In this document: positions 18,410-26,723 of the stretch, piece after piece
Layout: each line of letters starts with the position of its first letter
How positions within the stretch are numbered: position 1 is the first letter of the stretch
Assembly (NCBI GenBank): GCA_021732975.1
Contig: JAKFWC010000023.1
Span: 620,001 to 684,000 of the forward strand
Direction: 5' to 3'
DNA: 64,000 nt
Source: Planctomycetaceae bacterium
GTDB taxonomy: Bacteria; Planctomycetota; Planctomycetia; Planctomycetales; Planctomycetaceae
Program-made: the position numbers and the translations under genes
Notes under the pieces: model-generated
What the model saw: the letters and a program-made list of their open reading frames with translations, nothing else
The model's database searches: none
Told to the model about the DNA's origin: nothing

Positions 18410-19315
18410 ATGTCAACTGCCCTCGAAGTTCCGGTTGCGAAGTTGATCGTCGCTCAGGGCGCGAACCGCGGGGGAACGTACGCGCTGACCGGCGAATTGA
18501 CGGGCATCGGTCAGGCCGCCGAGAATCAGGTTGTCCTCGCGGATGCGGAACTCGCCCCGCACCATGCAACCATTGCTCGCCGCAATAGTCGGTATGCGTT
18601 ATTCGTTCCTGAAGGACGATCCGTTTCCATCGACGGACAACCCGCGCCGAATGAACAATGGGTCTGGTTACCGACGACGGCGATGCTGCGGTTTTCCTCG
18701 ACGACGATATTAAAGTTTGTCAACGGCACGGAGACGGCCGATGTTGACCCCAAATCTGCCGTCAGTGCAAAACCGAACCGTCGGCCAGCAGCGGGCAAGA
18801 AAGACAAATCCGAGCGTACGGGCAGCCGTAAAGTCGCCAAGTTTGTTACCGACCGGGCGGGGGGCACACTCGTTCGGTTGGGTGAAGATGGGCAGTTGCC
18901 GGAGCTCCAGCTCAACGAGTTGGCCGGTTCGGCAAAAGTCGTTCAGCACAAACGACGGGAGTCCAATCCCACGGTGCTGTATGCCGTGCTGGCGTTCAGT
19001 TTGCTTTCGTCCGTAGCGATGCTCTTTCTCGACTTCGAGGGGGCATTCTCCGCCGAAGGAAAAGCCGCTTCACGGCGTGTGGTCGTCGAGGAATTCGTCG
19101 GCGACGAGCGACAGGCGCCGCAACCGTATCAACGCTTACTCCGTGAAGCGAATCTGGCTTACTCGCGCGGCGACGGCACCAGCGAACGCGATCTTTACCG
19201 CCGTGTGTTGCGAATGCTCAATTCCGAAGACCGCAGCCCGTTCTCGGGGGTGACCGGTTCTCTCGACGACGACGAACGCCTGCGGCATCATCTGGGCGTC
19301 CTACTGGGGCGATAG
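18410..19315 (+). CDS. FHA-like domain membrane protein
   Basis: 301 residues. Residues about 8-105 look like an FHA fold (AKLIVAQGANRGGTYAL, then LTGIGQAAENQVVL, then APHHATIARR), but the usual GR...S..H phosphothreonine residues are poorly kept, so phosphopeptide binding is uncertain. A basic linker (KKDKSERTGSRK) leads to one membrane helix at about 188-207 (VLYAVLAFSLLSSVAMLFL), and about 95 exported residues follow. It lies directly upstream of the kinase-caspase gene, which has a matching single-membrane-span design. An FHA protein next to a Ser/Thr kinase suggests it reads or relays that kinase's phosphorylation. Confidence 0.8.
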   Translation: MSTALEVPVAKLIVAQGANRGGTYALTGELTGIGQAAENQVVLADAELAPHHATIARRNSRYALFVPEGRSVSIDGQPAPNEQWVWLPTTAMLRFSSTTILKFVNGTETADVDPKSAVSAKPNRRPAAGKKDKSERTGSRKVAKFVTDRAGGTLVRLGEDGQLPELQLNELAGSAKVVQHKRRESNPTVLYAVLAFSLLSSVAMLFLDFEGAFSAEGKAASRRVVVEEFVGDERQAPQPYQRLLREANLAYSRGDGTSERDLYRRVLRMLNSEDRSPFSGVTGSLDDDERLRHHLGVLLGR

Positions 19316-19433
19316 CCGATTTGCGAGCCGCTTCCTCGGGCGATACGATCACGTTGATATCGTCGTCCATTCTTCGTTTCTAATCGAAGATGCCTCGTTT
19401 GCCCATCATCCGGAATTGCCAAGGACTACCGCT

Positions 19434-22067
19434 GTGAAGCCCGCTGAGCGGTATCAACTGCTGGAAAAAATCGGCAGCGGCAGTTTTGCGACGGTTTACC
19501 GGGCCCGCGATCTTGAACTCGGCCGGGAAGTCGCGGTCAAGCAACTGCACGATCAATACCTCGCCGACCCGGAAAAGCTCACACGGTACTGGCACGAAGC
19601 CCAGCTTCTCGCGGCGCTGCAGCATCCCAATATCATCACGATCTTCGACCTGGTCCGCGAGCGCGGCTGGCTGGTGATGGAGCTGATGCAGGGGAATCTC
19701 GGCGACCGTCTGCAAGGTCGGCAGATCGATCTGCGGGCCTTGCGGGCCACGCTCGCGCATGCGCTGCGTGCCCTGAAATATCTGCATAGCCAGGGCATCA
19801 TTCACGGCGACATCAAGCCGGGCAATCTGATGATCGATGCCCGCCGCCGGGTGAAGCTCGGTGACTTCGGCCTTGCCCGCCGCGTGGCGGATGACAAAGG
19901 GAGTCTGCTCAAAGGGACCACACGGTACATGGCCCCGGAAAGCGTCTCCGAGGACTTCGGCGATGTCGGTCCGGCCAGCGATTTGTACTCGCTCGGTTTC
20001 TCCGCGTACGAACTGATGTGTGGTCCGCATTTCGAGGATTTGTTTCCCGGCCTCAATGCGACCGGCCGCAATAAACAGGTCGCCTGGATGATGTGGCATG
20101 CCGCACCAGATCGGCGGTTGCCCGAAATCTCCCGCGTTCTCGACGGGGTTCCGCCCGACTTGGCCCTCGTCATTCAACGGCTCACGGAGAAAGACCAAGC
20201 CCTCCGTTATAAGACCGCCGATGAAGCGTTATCCGATCTCAAGGTTGATCTGAAACTCATCGGTGGTGGTTCGTCGGAAATCGCCGATGATGCGCCAGCG
20301 ACCAATTCCAAGCGGGTCTGGCTGGCTGGCGGCGCACTGGCTGTCTCACTGCTGATGAGCGCGGCGATGCTCTTCTGGCCGAATGGCAACGCTTCTTTCA
20401 AACCTCCATCGATTTCCTATACCACGGTCCATTCCATCGAACCCGACGCCCGCCGGTTAACCGTGCAGGATCCAGATACGGGTGCTCTCGAAGAATTTGA
20501 ACTCGATCGCAAACAACGCATCTTCCTCACGAACGAGGAACGCAATATCCTGCTACGCGATCTCCGCTCGGGCGACCGCGTGGAACTCGAACACGACCCC
20601 GCTGATGTCACACACATCGTCGGCATCACGGTCGATCGCCCCGTGGCCAGTGAGGGCTTTATCCGGGCCATTGATCCCACGCAACCGATTGTTTCCGTGA
20701 CCCTCGCCGACAAAACGCTGCACGATGAACTTCTGGTACGGATCCCGAAAAGCGTCAAAATTCGGTTGAACGGGCAACCGGCGTCGCTGGCTCAATTGCA
20801 ACCGCAAGACCGACTGGAACTGACACACCTCGCCGATCCGACGAACCGCAAGGGGCGCGTCGCCGATAGCGTCCATGCCAAGCGATTGATCACGTGGGTC
20901 GGTTTTCTGAAAGAGGTCGATGCCGATGAGCGCCGTCTCACGATGGAAGCCACGCGCGGGGAAGGGGGCGGCGTGCTCACGTTGCCGGTCCTTGCCAATT
21001 GTCCGATGACAATGAATGGCAACCCAACGTTGTCCGGCCTGAAATTGTCGCTCGACGATCTGCGACCCGGCGATCGATTGAGCATTCAGCACGACACCGA
21101 AATTCGGGAAATCGCCGCCACGCGCAGTGAGAAAGTCAGCGGCCTGCTGGCCGAACTGTATCACGACAAGCTGCAACTGGTTCTCACGGAGAACACCGGT
21201 GGCCGGCATGGCATGGTTATTCACCCCGACTGCGAAATCACCCTGGCGCTCGAACGAATCACGCTTGCTGACTTGCGGCGCTTCGACGATGCCCAGGTGT
21301 CGTATGTTGTTCGTTCCGATGGCAACTGGGAGGCGACACAGATCGATGCCCGCCGCCCGCCGCAGACGGATCGCTGGACGTTGACCATCGGCATTCAGAA
21401 TTACACGGACGCCGCCATCCCTCGCGTGACCACGGCGATTCCCGATGCACAGCGTTTTCATGCGGTGTTACGACAACGGTATGCCGTCCCGGATTCACGC
21501 GGGTTCCTGTTGCTCGACCCGACACGGGATGCCCTGCGACAACGGCTGGAAGGATTGCTCCGCGATGCGACTCGGCAGACGCAAGTCATCGTGACAATCT
21601 TCGCCCACGCCATGACGGCGGTGGACGGCCGCGTGTATCTATTGCCACCGGAAGCTCGCTCTGGCGATCCGTCCACAATGGGGATCTCGCTGGATGAGAT
21701 CGCTACTGCCTTCAATGCCTGTCCGTCGGCGGACAAGCTGCTGTTGATCGAGTGTCCCCCCGCGGGGTCGGTGATTGACCCGAAACGGATGGTGCTCGGC
21801 CCGGCGATGCTCGACAAGCTCGCCACGAAGTTCGCCGCGACAACGGTCATTTTCAGTGGCGACCGCCATCAGCAGAATCGTGTCGTGCCGGAAACGCAGA
21901 CGGGATACTTCGGCACATTGCTCACTCAGGCTTTTCAGGGAACCGCGGACGCTGATCGCGATCTGCACATCACGCCGCAGGAATTGGGCGAGTATCTCAA
22001 GGCGGCCAGTGCCGACTCCGTCTCACGAATCGGCGGCGAGCAAACCCCGATTGTCGTCTCACCATGA
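19434..22067 (+). CDS. Transmembrane Ser/Thr protein kinase fused to a caspase-like domain
   Basis: 877 residues from the GTG at 19434, chosen for its AAGGA site 8 nt upstream; a TTG at 19416 also opens the frame. Kinase domain about 6-270: G-loop GSGSFATVY, Lys36 in VAVK, HGDIKPGN (Asp126, Asn131; HGD instead of HRD), DFG (144) and APE (167). Membrane helix about 295-315. Four beta-rich repeats of about 80 residues follow (about 326-641, each with a DLRPGDRL-like turn). The last 230 residues fit a caspase fold (peptidase C14): TIGIQNYTDAAIP, IPDAQRFHAVL, then His725 in IFAHAM before YLLPPEA, and Cys774 in LLLIEC. The usual GHG and DAC contexts are changed, but both catalytic residues remain. 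Proteolysis or signalling in the periplasm is inference. Confidence 0.9.
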   Translation: MKPAERYQLLEKIGSGSFATVYRARDLELGREVAVKQLHDQYLADPEKLTRYWHEAQLLAALQHPNIITIFDLVRERGWLVMELMQGNLGDRLQGRQIDLRALRATLAHALRALKYLHSQGIIHGDIKPGNLMIDARRRVKLGDFGLARRVADDKGSLLKGTTRYMAPESVSEDFGDVGPASDLYSLGFSAYELMCGPHFEDLFPGLNATGRNKQVAWMMWHAAPDRRLPEISRVLDGVPPDLALVIQRLTEKDQALRYKTADEALSDLKVDLKLIGGGSSEIADDAPATNSKRVWLAGGALAVSLLMSAAMLFWPNGNASFKPPSISYTTVHSIEPDARRLTVQDPDTGALEEFELDRKQRIFLTNEERNILLRDLRSGDRVELEHDPADVTHIVGITVDRPVASEGFIRAIDPTQPIVSVTLADKTLHDELLVRIPKSVKIRLNGQPASLAQLQPQDRLELTHLADPTNRKGRVADSVHAKRLITWVGFLKEVDADERRLTMEATRGEGGGVLTLPVLANCPMTMNGNPTLSGLKLSLDDLRPGDRLSIQHDTEIREIAATRSEKVSGLLAELYHDKLQLVLTENTGGRHGMVIHPDCEITLALERITLADLRRFDDAQVSYVVRSDGNWEATQIDARRPPQTDRWTLTIGIQNYTDAAIPRVTTAIPDAQRFHAVLRQRYAVPDSRGFLLLDPTRDALRQRLEGLLRDATRQTQVIVTIFAHAMTAVDGRVYLLPPEARSGDPSTMGISLDEIATAFNACPSADKLLLIECPPAGSVIDPKRMVLGPAMLDKLATKFAATTVIFSGDRHQQNRVVPETQTGYFGTLLTQAFQGTADADRDLHITPQELGEYLKAASADSVSRIGGEQTPIVVSP

Positions 22068-22075
22068 CGCAGGCG

Positions 22076-22164
22076 AGCGGGGGGACGTGAGGCCCCCCGG
22101 TGATTGAATTGGTTTCTTCAATCGGAATCACCGGAGGGGAGTGACCTCCCCCCGCTCGCCATAG
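22076..22164. repeat. Inverted repeat, imperfect 40-nt arms
   Basis: GGCGAGCGGGGGGACG at 22076 is mirrored by CCTCCCCCCGCTCGCC ending at 22164, with a second complementary zone (CCGGTGATT / AATCACCGG) inside. The element lies between the kinase-caspase stop and the M41-like start, the same position as the repeat between TadC and FHA. Confidence 0.8.
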
Positions 22165-22179
22165 GACTCGAATTCATCC

Positions 22180-22662
22180 ATGGAAGTCACCGCGTATCAT
22201 GAAGCCGGGCATGCATTGATGGCGGAAGCCGTCGGCGCACGCGTGCGGTTGGTGACCATTGAACCCGAAGCTGACGACGAACGACCGCGGCATGGTGAGA
22301 CGACCGTTGCATGGAAGCGCAGTCGTTGGACGGAACGCGAATTTCAAGAAAAGGCGATTCAAGTCGCGCTCAGCGGTCCCGTTGCGGAAATGCTCTACAC
22401 CGGCGACCCGTACCACCCGGAGTTCATCGCCGCCTGGGCCGATGATTGGCAGACCGCTCACGAACTGGCAATGCCCCTCTTTCCGGATTTGTCGAAACGG
22501 ATCGAGTACCTCGAAATGGTCACGCGGCGGCTATACCACTGGCTCAATGCCGAACCGCAATGGTCGGCCGTCGCCGCGCTGGCGGATGAACTGCTCGCCC
22601 AGGAAACGCTGGAAGGCCCCGCAGTTCGCGAACTTCTTTCCGACTTGGGCATCATTCCGTAG
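22180..22662 (+). CDS. Stand-alone M41-like zinc metalloprotease domain protein
   Basis: 160 residues. HEXXH is almost at the N-terminus: AYHEAGHAL with His7, Glu8 and His11, exactly the FtsH/M41 peptidase motif. A second acidic segment, AAWADDWQTAHELA near 89-102, matches the third zinc ligand region of M41 (the DLxxA motif). There is no AAA ATPase domain and no membrane helix, unlike FtsH at over 600 residues. Such short M41-like proteins could be small peptidases or inactive remnants. It follows the kinase-caspase gene on the same strand and its 3' end overlaps thiL by 11 nt, convergently. Confidence 0.82.
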   Translation: MEVTAYHEAGHALMAEAVGARVRLVTIEPEADDERPRHGETTVAWKRSRWTEREFQEKAIQVALSGPVAEMLYTGDPYHPEFIAAWADDWQTAHELAMPLFPDLSKRIEYLEMVTRRLYHWLNAEPQWSAVAALADELLAQETLEGPAVRELLSDLGIIP

Positions 22663-23587
22663 GCGGTGCCCACTCATGAGTCCAACCCCACGGCGGTAGG
22701 TTGGTCTGCCGACCGTCCGATTCCTGCAGAAGCACGTCCCGCTCTGCAGTGATGTAACCGATTGGCGTTAACGCTGTCGACAAATCCCAGCCGTTGGTCA
22801 ATCGCGCGACATCTTCCGGCCGTACGGCGATGATCAACTCAAAATCTTCCCCATCACCCAGCGCGTGGCGCAATGGCGGGACGTTGTCGGCCATCGCTTC
22901 GGCATCGGAGTGAATCGGAATGGATGTGGCATCGATGATCGCGCCGACGCCGCTTTCTTCCAGCAGATGATGCAGATCGGCGGCGAGCCCATCGCTGACA
23001 TCGATCATAGCGTGCGGGGTGATGAGTTCGAGCAACCGCCGGGCTTCTTGCAAGCGCGGTGTGAAATGGATATGTCGTCCCCGGATACTGCCGCCGAACG
23101 CACCGGTCACGAAGAGGACATCGCCCGGTTTAGCCCCGGACCGCAGGATCGCCGCGGAGCCGAGCGGTTCGCCGATGAGCGTGACGTTAATGACAAACGG
23201 GCCGTCCCAACTGTTGGTGTCGCCGCCCGCGATGGTCACGTCATATTCATGGGCGAGGGCTTCCAATCCGGCGTAGACATCGCGAGCAAACGCTTCACCA
23301 CGCGATTGCGGAAATGCCACTGACACAAAAGCAGCGGTCGGTTTCGCTCCCATCGCGGCGATGTCGCTGAGATTCACCGCCAGCGCCTTGCGGCCCATCT
23401 CCCACGCCGACGTTTGCGGATACAGAAAGTCAGTTCCTTCCATCAGCATGTCGGTGGTGATGACTTCCCCGGCGGCGCAAGTCGATTGGATCACCGCCGC
23501 GTCATCACCAATGCCGACGATCACGGGCGGCTTGATTGCAGCCCGGCGGCGAATGTCGGCGATGAAATCGAATTCGGCGCGTCCCAT
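22652..23587 (-). CDS. thiL: Thiamine-monophosphate kinase
   Basis: 311 residues, full length. ThiL phosphorylates thiamine monophosphate to the active cofactor thiamine diphosphate with ATP, in the cytosol. Motifs of the PurM/ThiL fold are all present: GIGDDAAVI near 25, TTDMLMEGTDF near 44, AVNLSDIAAMGAKP near 70, IAGGDTNSW near 120 and MIDVSDGLAADL near 195. It ends convergently, overlapping the M41-like gene by 11 nt. The other side is a 200-nt gap before a plus-strand gene, so it is probably transcribed alone. Confidence 0.95.
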   Translation of the reverse strand: MGRAEFDFIADIRRRAAIKPPVIVGIGDDAAVIQSTCAAGEVITTDMLMEGTDFLYPQTSAWEMGRKALAVNLSDIAAMGAKPTAAFVSVAFPQSRGEAFARDVYAGLEALAHEYDVTIAGGDTNSWDGPFVINVTLIGEPLGSAAILRSGAKPGDVLFVTGAFGGSIRGRHIHFTPRLQEARRLLELITPHAMIDVSDGLAADLHHLLEESGVGAIIDATSIPIHSDAEAMADNVPPLRHALGDGEDFELIIAVRPEDVARLTNGWDLSTALTPIGYITAERDVLLQESDGRQTNLPPWGWTHEWAPPTE

Positions 23588-23795
23588 CGTGGTCTCAGTT
23601 TCCCCCGGCGTTGGTGATACGAATCGCGAACCTCAGCGCCGCGCACTGCGTCTACCCGCGAAACAACCGTTTTCGGTCCGACCGGGTGTCACTCCACGGT
23701 ACTCTGGATGGCCGTTGGTGTCACATCCCTCGTTGTGACATGACAAAGCGAAAGTGTGTGATGTGTCCATGAAACGATGAGAAAGGTCATTGACG

Positions 23796-24269
23796 ATGTC
23801 GTTGGAATCGCTGATCGATCGTTATGCCGCGGGGGCGGACCTCGTTCAACAAGCCGTCGCGGGAATGACGGATGAGCAACTTCAGGCACGACCGGTTCCG
23901 GGCAAATGGAGCACATTGGAAGTGCTCTCCCACCTGGCTGACTTTGAGGTCATTGGTGTCGATCGGCTCACCGCGGTCATTGCCGAAGACGAACCGACGT
24001 TACCGGCTCGCGACGAACAAAAATACATCCAGCGGCTGGCGTACTCGCTGCGCGACGCCGACGAGCAACTGCAATTGATCACACTCTGCCGACGGCACAC
24101 CACACGCATTCTCCGCACGCTCACCGATGCCGATGTGTCGCGCCGGGGCATCCACACCGAAGCGGGCCCACTCACACTCGACAAACTGCTCGAACGGGTC
24201 ATCAACCACGTTGAGCATCACGTGAAGTTCATCCACGAGAAACGCAATGCCCTCGGGATCCGGTCTTAA
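23796..24269 (+). CDS. DinB family metal-binding four-helix protein
   Basis: 157 residues from the ATG at 23796 with an AAAGGT site upstream; a TTG 6 nt earlier is in frame. Helical throughout. Conserved His residues fit the DinB/YfiT metal triad: His in VLSHLADFE (about 44) and the pair in VINHVEHHVKF (about 141-145). DinB-fold proteins often act as thiol-dependent transferases; the substrate here is unknown. Its stop codon overlaps the first bases of an inverted repeat (24263-24365). Confidence 0.88.
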   Translation: MSLESLIDRYAAGADLVQQAVAGMTDEQLQARPVPGKWSTLEVLSHLADFEVIGVDRLTAVIAEDEPTLPARDEQKYIQRLAYSLRDADEQLQLITLCRRHTTRILRTLTDADVSRRGIHTEAGPLTLDKLLERVINHVEHHVKFIHEKRNALGIRS

Positions 24270-24365
24270 CCCCCGGTCAATGACCGGAGGGGACGATGTA
24301 ACGTAACGATGTGGTTGCGAGAAGTGTAGACACAATTTCCCCCGTCATTGACGGGGGGCTAAGAC
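24263..24365. repeat. Inverted repeat of the CCCCGGTCNATGACCGG family (copy 2)
   Basis: Arm 24263-24289 (GTCTTAACCCCCGGTCAATG...) is complementary to 24339-24365 (...CATTGACGGGGGGCTAAGAC), and each arm is itself near palindromic. The left arm supplies the TAA stop of the DinB gene. Confidence 0.82.
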
Positions 24366-24420
24366 GCGTTATGTCTAGCCAGGCGGGCTGCCCAACCAGC
24401 CTGCAGCGCGAGCAAGGATA

Positions 24421-25233
24421 TCACGCCGCGAGTTGCAACTCTTCGGCAACGGCATCCACCTGCGTGACGGCGATCTGGTCGAGCTGATCTGCGAAACCGA
24501 CGAGGAGCGCGAAGTCGCACAGCCGGTTGATTCGTCGAGGCAAGCCGCCGGTGCAGTGATGAATCCGCTCGATGGCGTCGTCCTCGAAAATTGGTGCCTG
24601 AGCCCCGGCTTGTTGTAACCGATGCCGCACGTAGCCCGCGGTTTCTTCGAGGCTGAACGGCTGCAAAGCACAGGTGAAAGCCATGCGATCCTGCAGCGCA
24701 GGGCACCGTGCAATCTGCCCCGTGAGTTCCGGTTGGCCACACAGGATGAGGGTGAACGCCGCACAATCGCCGTGGCGGTAATTTAGCAGCAGATGCAGTG
24801 TCTTCAGCACATGTCGATCTTCAATCGTCTGTGCATCATCGATCACGATGACGGGGTGTCGGCCCTCGGCATGCAGCGCGGCGAGGCGTTGTTCCCAACG
24901 GTCGAGGACATCGTCGAAGGATCGTGGCTGGCTGGGGTGATCATCGCCGAGTTTCCGTGTCAGGTAACCGATCAGCTCGGCAGGACCAAACTGGGGTACC
25001 ACGACGGAAACGACTGGACCCGCGGGCAAGACGAGTTCGCTCAAATACGAATCGAGCAGAAACGACTTGCCCACGCCGGCGTCACCAATGAGGAGTGCCG
25101 CCGACTGTTGTTGCTCGACGAGATATCGCAGCTTCAATTTGGCGGCACGATGACTGTGAGCCGGGAAGTAGCCTTCGCCCGGTTTGGCTGCACGAAAGGC
25201 CGGCCGCGACAACTGCCAATAGTCTTCGTACAT
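24421..25233 (-). CDS. ExeA/MshM-type AAA ATPase
   Basis: 270 residues. N-terminal FxxxP-type start (YEDYWQLSRPAF), Walker A GDAGVGKS near 49, Walker B VIVIDDAQ near 130, a sensor segment LILCGQPEL near 160 and GGLPRRINRLCD near 230, which is the ExeA/AAA_22 signature. Such ATPases help place or assemble type II secretion or MSHA pilus parts together with a membrane partner (ExeB-like). The gene 12 nt upstream encodes a single-span membrane protein that fits that partner role. No T2SS genes sit beside the pair. Confidence 0.92.
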   Translation of the reverse strand: MYEDYWQLSRPAFRAAKPGEGYFPAHSHRAAKLKLRYLVEQQQSAALLIGDAGVGKSFLLDSYLSELVLPAGPVVSVVVPQFGPAELIGYLTRKLGDDHPSQPRSFDDVLDRWEQRLAALHAEGRHPVIVIDDAQTIEDRHVLKTLHLLLNYRHGDCAAFTLILCGQPELTGQIARCPALQDRMAFTCALQPFSLEETAGYVRHRLQQAGAQAPIFEDDAIERIHHCTGGLPRRINRLCDFALLVGFADQLDQIAVTQVDAVAEELQLAA

Positions 25234-25245
25234 GTTGTCGATTCT

Positions 25246-25776
25246 CTACGGAGGTGTCAGCAGTGGCCCCGTGGTGGGGAAGACGGGCGCCGGGATCGCG
25301 GGCAGGAAGCTGCCTTCCGGGGCGATATCATCGGTTTCAATTGTCCCGGCAAGCCAGACCGGTCCCGCGTCAACCGATCGCGGCGGGCCCTGGAACATGG
25401 CCGAGACGATGCCCGGTTCGGGGGCCGAGTTGCCAGCGAACATCGGCACGAGATCATCGAACCCGGCGTGTTGTTCCAGACGCGGAACGGGCACACGGAT
25501 CGGATGAGACGAGACTTCCTCGCCGAGATCGGCTTCCAGGCCATCGAGGTGATCGAATGCCGCGAGTTCATCTTCATCATCGTTCACCAGGGCGGCCGGT
25601 GAATTGAAGGAACTCCAACAGGCCATAACAAGCAACGCACCAGCTGCCGACACAATTCCCAGCGAGGTATAGCGGTAACTGCTACACAGAGCGAACGCCG
25701 CTGCCAGGCGTTGACGAAGCGGATTCGTAGCGGCTGATTTGTTTCGATGTGATCGGGATGAGGACGGCGAACCCAT
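25246..25776 (-). CDS. Single-span membrane protein, probable partner of the ExeA-like ATPase
   Basis: About 176 residues from the ATG at 25776 (an ATG at 25791 is in frame). A basic, Ser-rich N-terminus (SPSSSRSHRNKSAATNPLRQ) precedes one membrane helix at about 38-57 (YTSLGIVSAAGALLVMACW). The exported part is acidic then proline-rich (VFPTTGPLLTPP). It lies 12 nt before the AAA ATPase gene on the same strand, an ExeA/ExeB-like design, but I see no peptidoglycan-binding motif. Function inferred only from position. Confidence 0.75.
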   Translation of the reverse strand: MGSPSSSRSHRNKSAATNPLRQRLAAAFALCSSYRYTSLGIVSAAGALLVMACWSSFNSPAALVNDDEDELAAFDHLDGLEADLGEEVSSHPIRVPVPRLEQHAGFDDLVPMFAGNSAPEPGIVSAMFQGPPRSVDAGPVWLAGTIETDDIAPEGSFLPAIPAPVFPTTGPLLTPP

Positions 25777-26155
25777 GCCTGCTCCTAACAATGTGTGCAG
25801 CGCGGCCGCAACGGACCTCGTCCTCGTTCATCGGAGGGAGTCGCGATGCATCTTGAGGGTTTTAACGATTTGAACGGTTGGGATGATTAGGGCGACTGCA
25901 TGCGTCGATGGCGTAGCGTGCGGAACTTAAGTAGGAATTGCGGTCCGCTTCAGGGAATTCCAGAAAAATCGCGATGATTTCGCGAATTCGGCAGTTTTTT
26001 CCGAAATTGATCTTTGCGGCGACTCCTGTCATCCGCTAAAAGACCGCCGCTTCAGACAGGACATCCACGTCGCACATCGACCGGCATCTCCCTCCGGTCG
26101 CGGCTCCCGTCCTCGCTCCCCTCTCGGATTCCATTCGACTCGAAGGACAAGTCTC
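25777..26155. other. 379-nt gap without a gene
   Basis: Between a minus-strand and a plus-strand gene. A run of A/T-rich sequence near 25970-26015 (GAATTCC...AAAAATCGCGATGATTTCGCGAATTC) contains a short palindrome, CGCGATGATTTCGCG. This is a likely place for divergent promoters, but I find no convincing -35/-10 pair. No ORF here is supported. Confidence 0.6.
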
Positions 26156-26479
26156 ATGGTCAAGCGTTTTGCGTTGCTGATCGCCAGCGCGGCGCTGGTG
26201 TCGTCCAGCGTTGGTTGCTGTCTCACCGGTGGTTGCGGCTACCGCGGCGCCTGCCCGCCGTGCGGTGCCGGTTACTCCGGTGCCGGCTATGCCCCCGCAT
26301 CGGTCTCGCCGTGCGGTCCCGGTGGTTGCCAGCCGGGTTACGGCTCACAATCATTCTACCAGGGCGCTTCGGCCGCGTTCGTGGGTGACCAGACGATGAT
26401 GACGGCATCGCCGATCATCCCCGGTGCCACGTATCCCACGACTGCATCGTTCCCGATTCAATCGGTGCCGGTGTACTAA
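26156..26479 (+). CDS. Small glycine/cysteine-rich lipoprotein
   Basis: 107 residues. The N-terminus MVKRFALLIASAALVSSSVGC ends in a lipobox-like VGC, with Cys21 the likely lipidated residue. The mature part is rich in Gly, Cys, Pro and Tyr (GYRGACPPCGAGYSGAGY, GPGGCQPGYGSQSFYQG), typical of small planctomycete cell-surface proteins. No domain recognised. An AAGGAC site lies upstream of the ATG. A 12-bp perfect hairpin follows downstream at 26552-26583. Confidence 0.8.
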   Translation: MVKRFALLIASAALVSSSVGCCLTGGCGYRGACPPCGAGYSGAGYAPASVSPCGPGGCQPGYGSQSFYQGASAAFVGDQTMMTASPIIPGATYPTTASFPIQSVPVY

Positions 26480-26551
26480 GCCTTTTCCGAGAATCGTCCG
26501 AGACGGGCCCAGGGACCGGGCCGATGTCGGCTCGGTCACGACGAGATAGAA

Positions 26552-26583
26552 GTCAGCCGGGTTCTGCGGGGAACCCGGCTGAC
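26552..26583. repeat. Perfect 12-bp hairpin
   Basis: GTCAGCCGGGTT (26552-26563), loop CTGCGGGG, AACCCGGCTGAC (26572-26583). It lies about 70 nt after the lipoprotein stop. It is followed by GC-rich sequence rather than T residues, so it is not a classical intrinsic terminator. Confidence 0.8.
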
Positions 26584-26723
26584 GCCGCGCGCTGCTTGCG
26601 CTTTGCAGGATCCCCACACCGCGATCCGATTCCTGACGACATCCGCTCCATTCCCCGCACACCCGCCATTGCCTATACTTTTGTGGAACTCGCAGTTCCA
26701 CAGACAAAGGCTCCGCATCGGCG

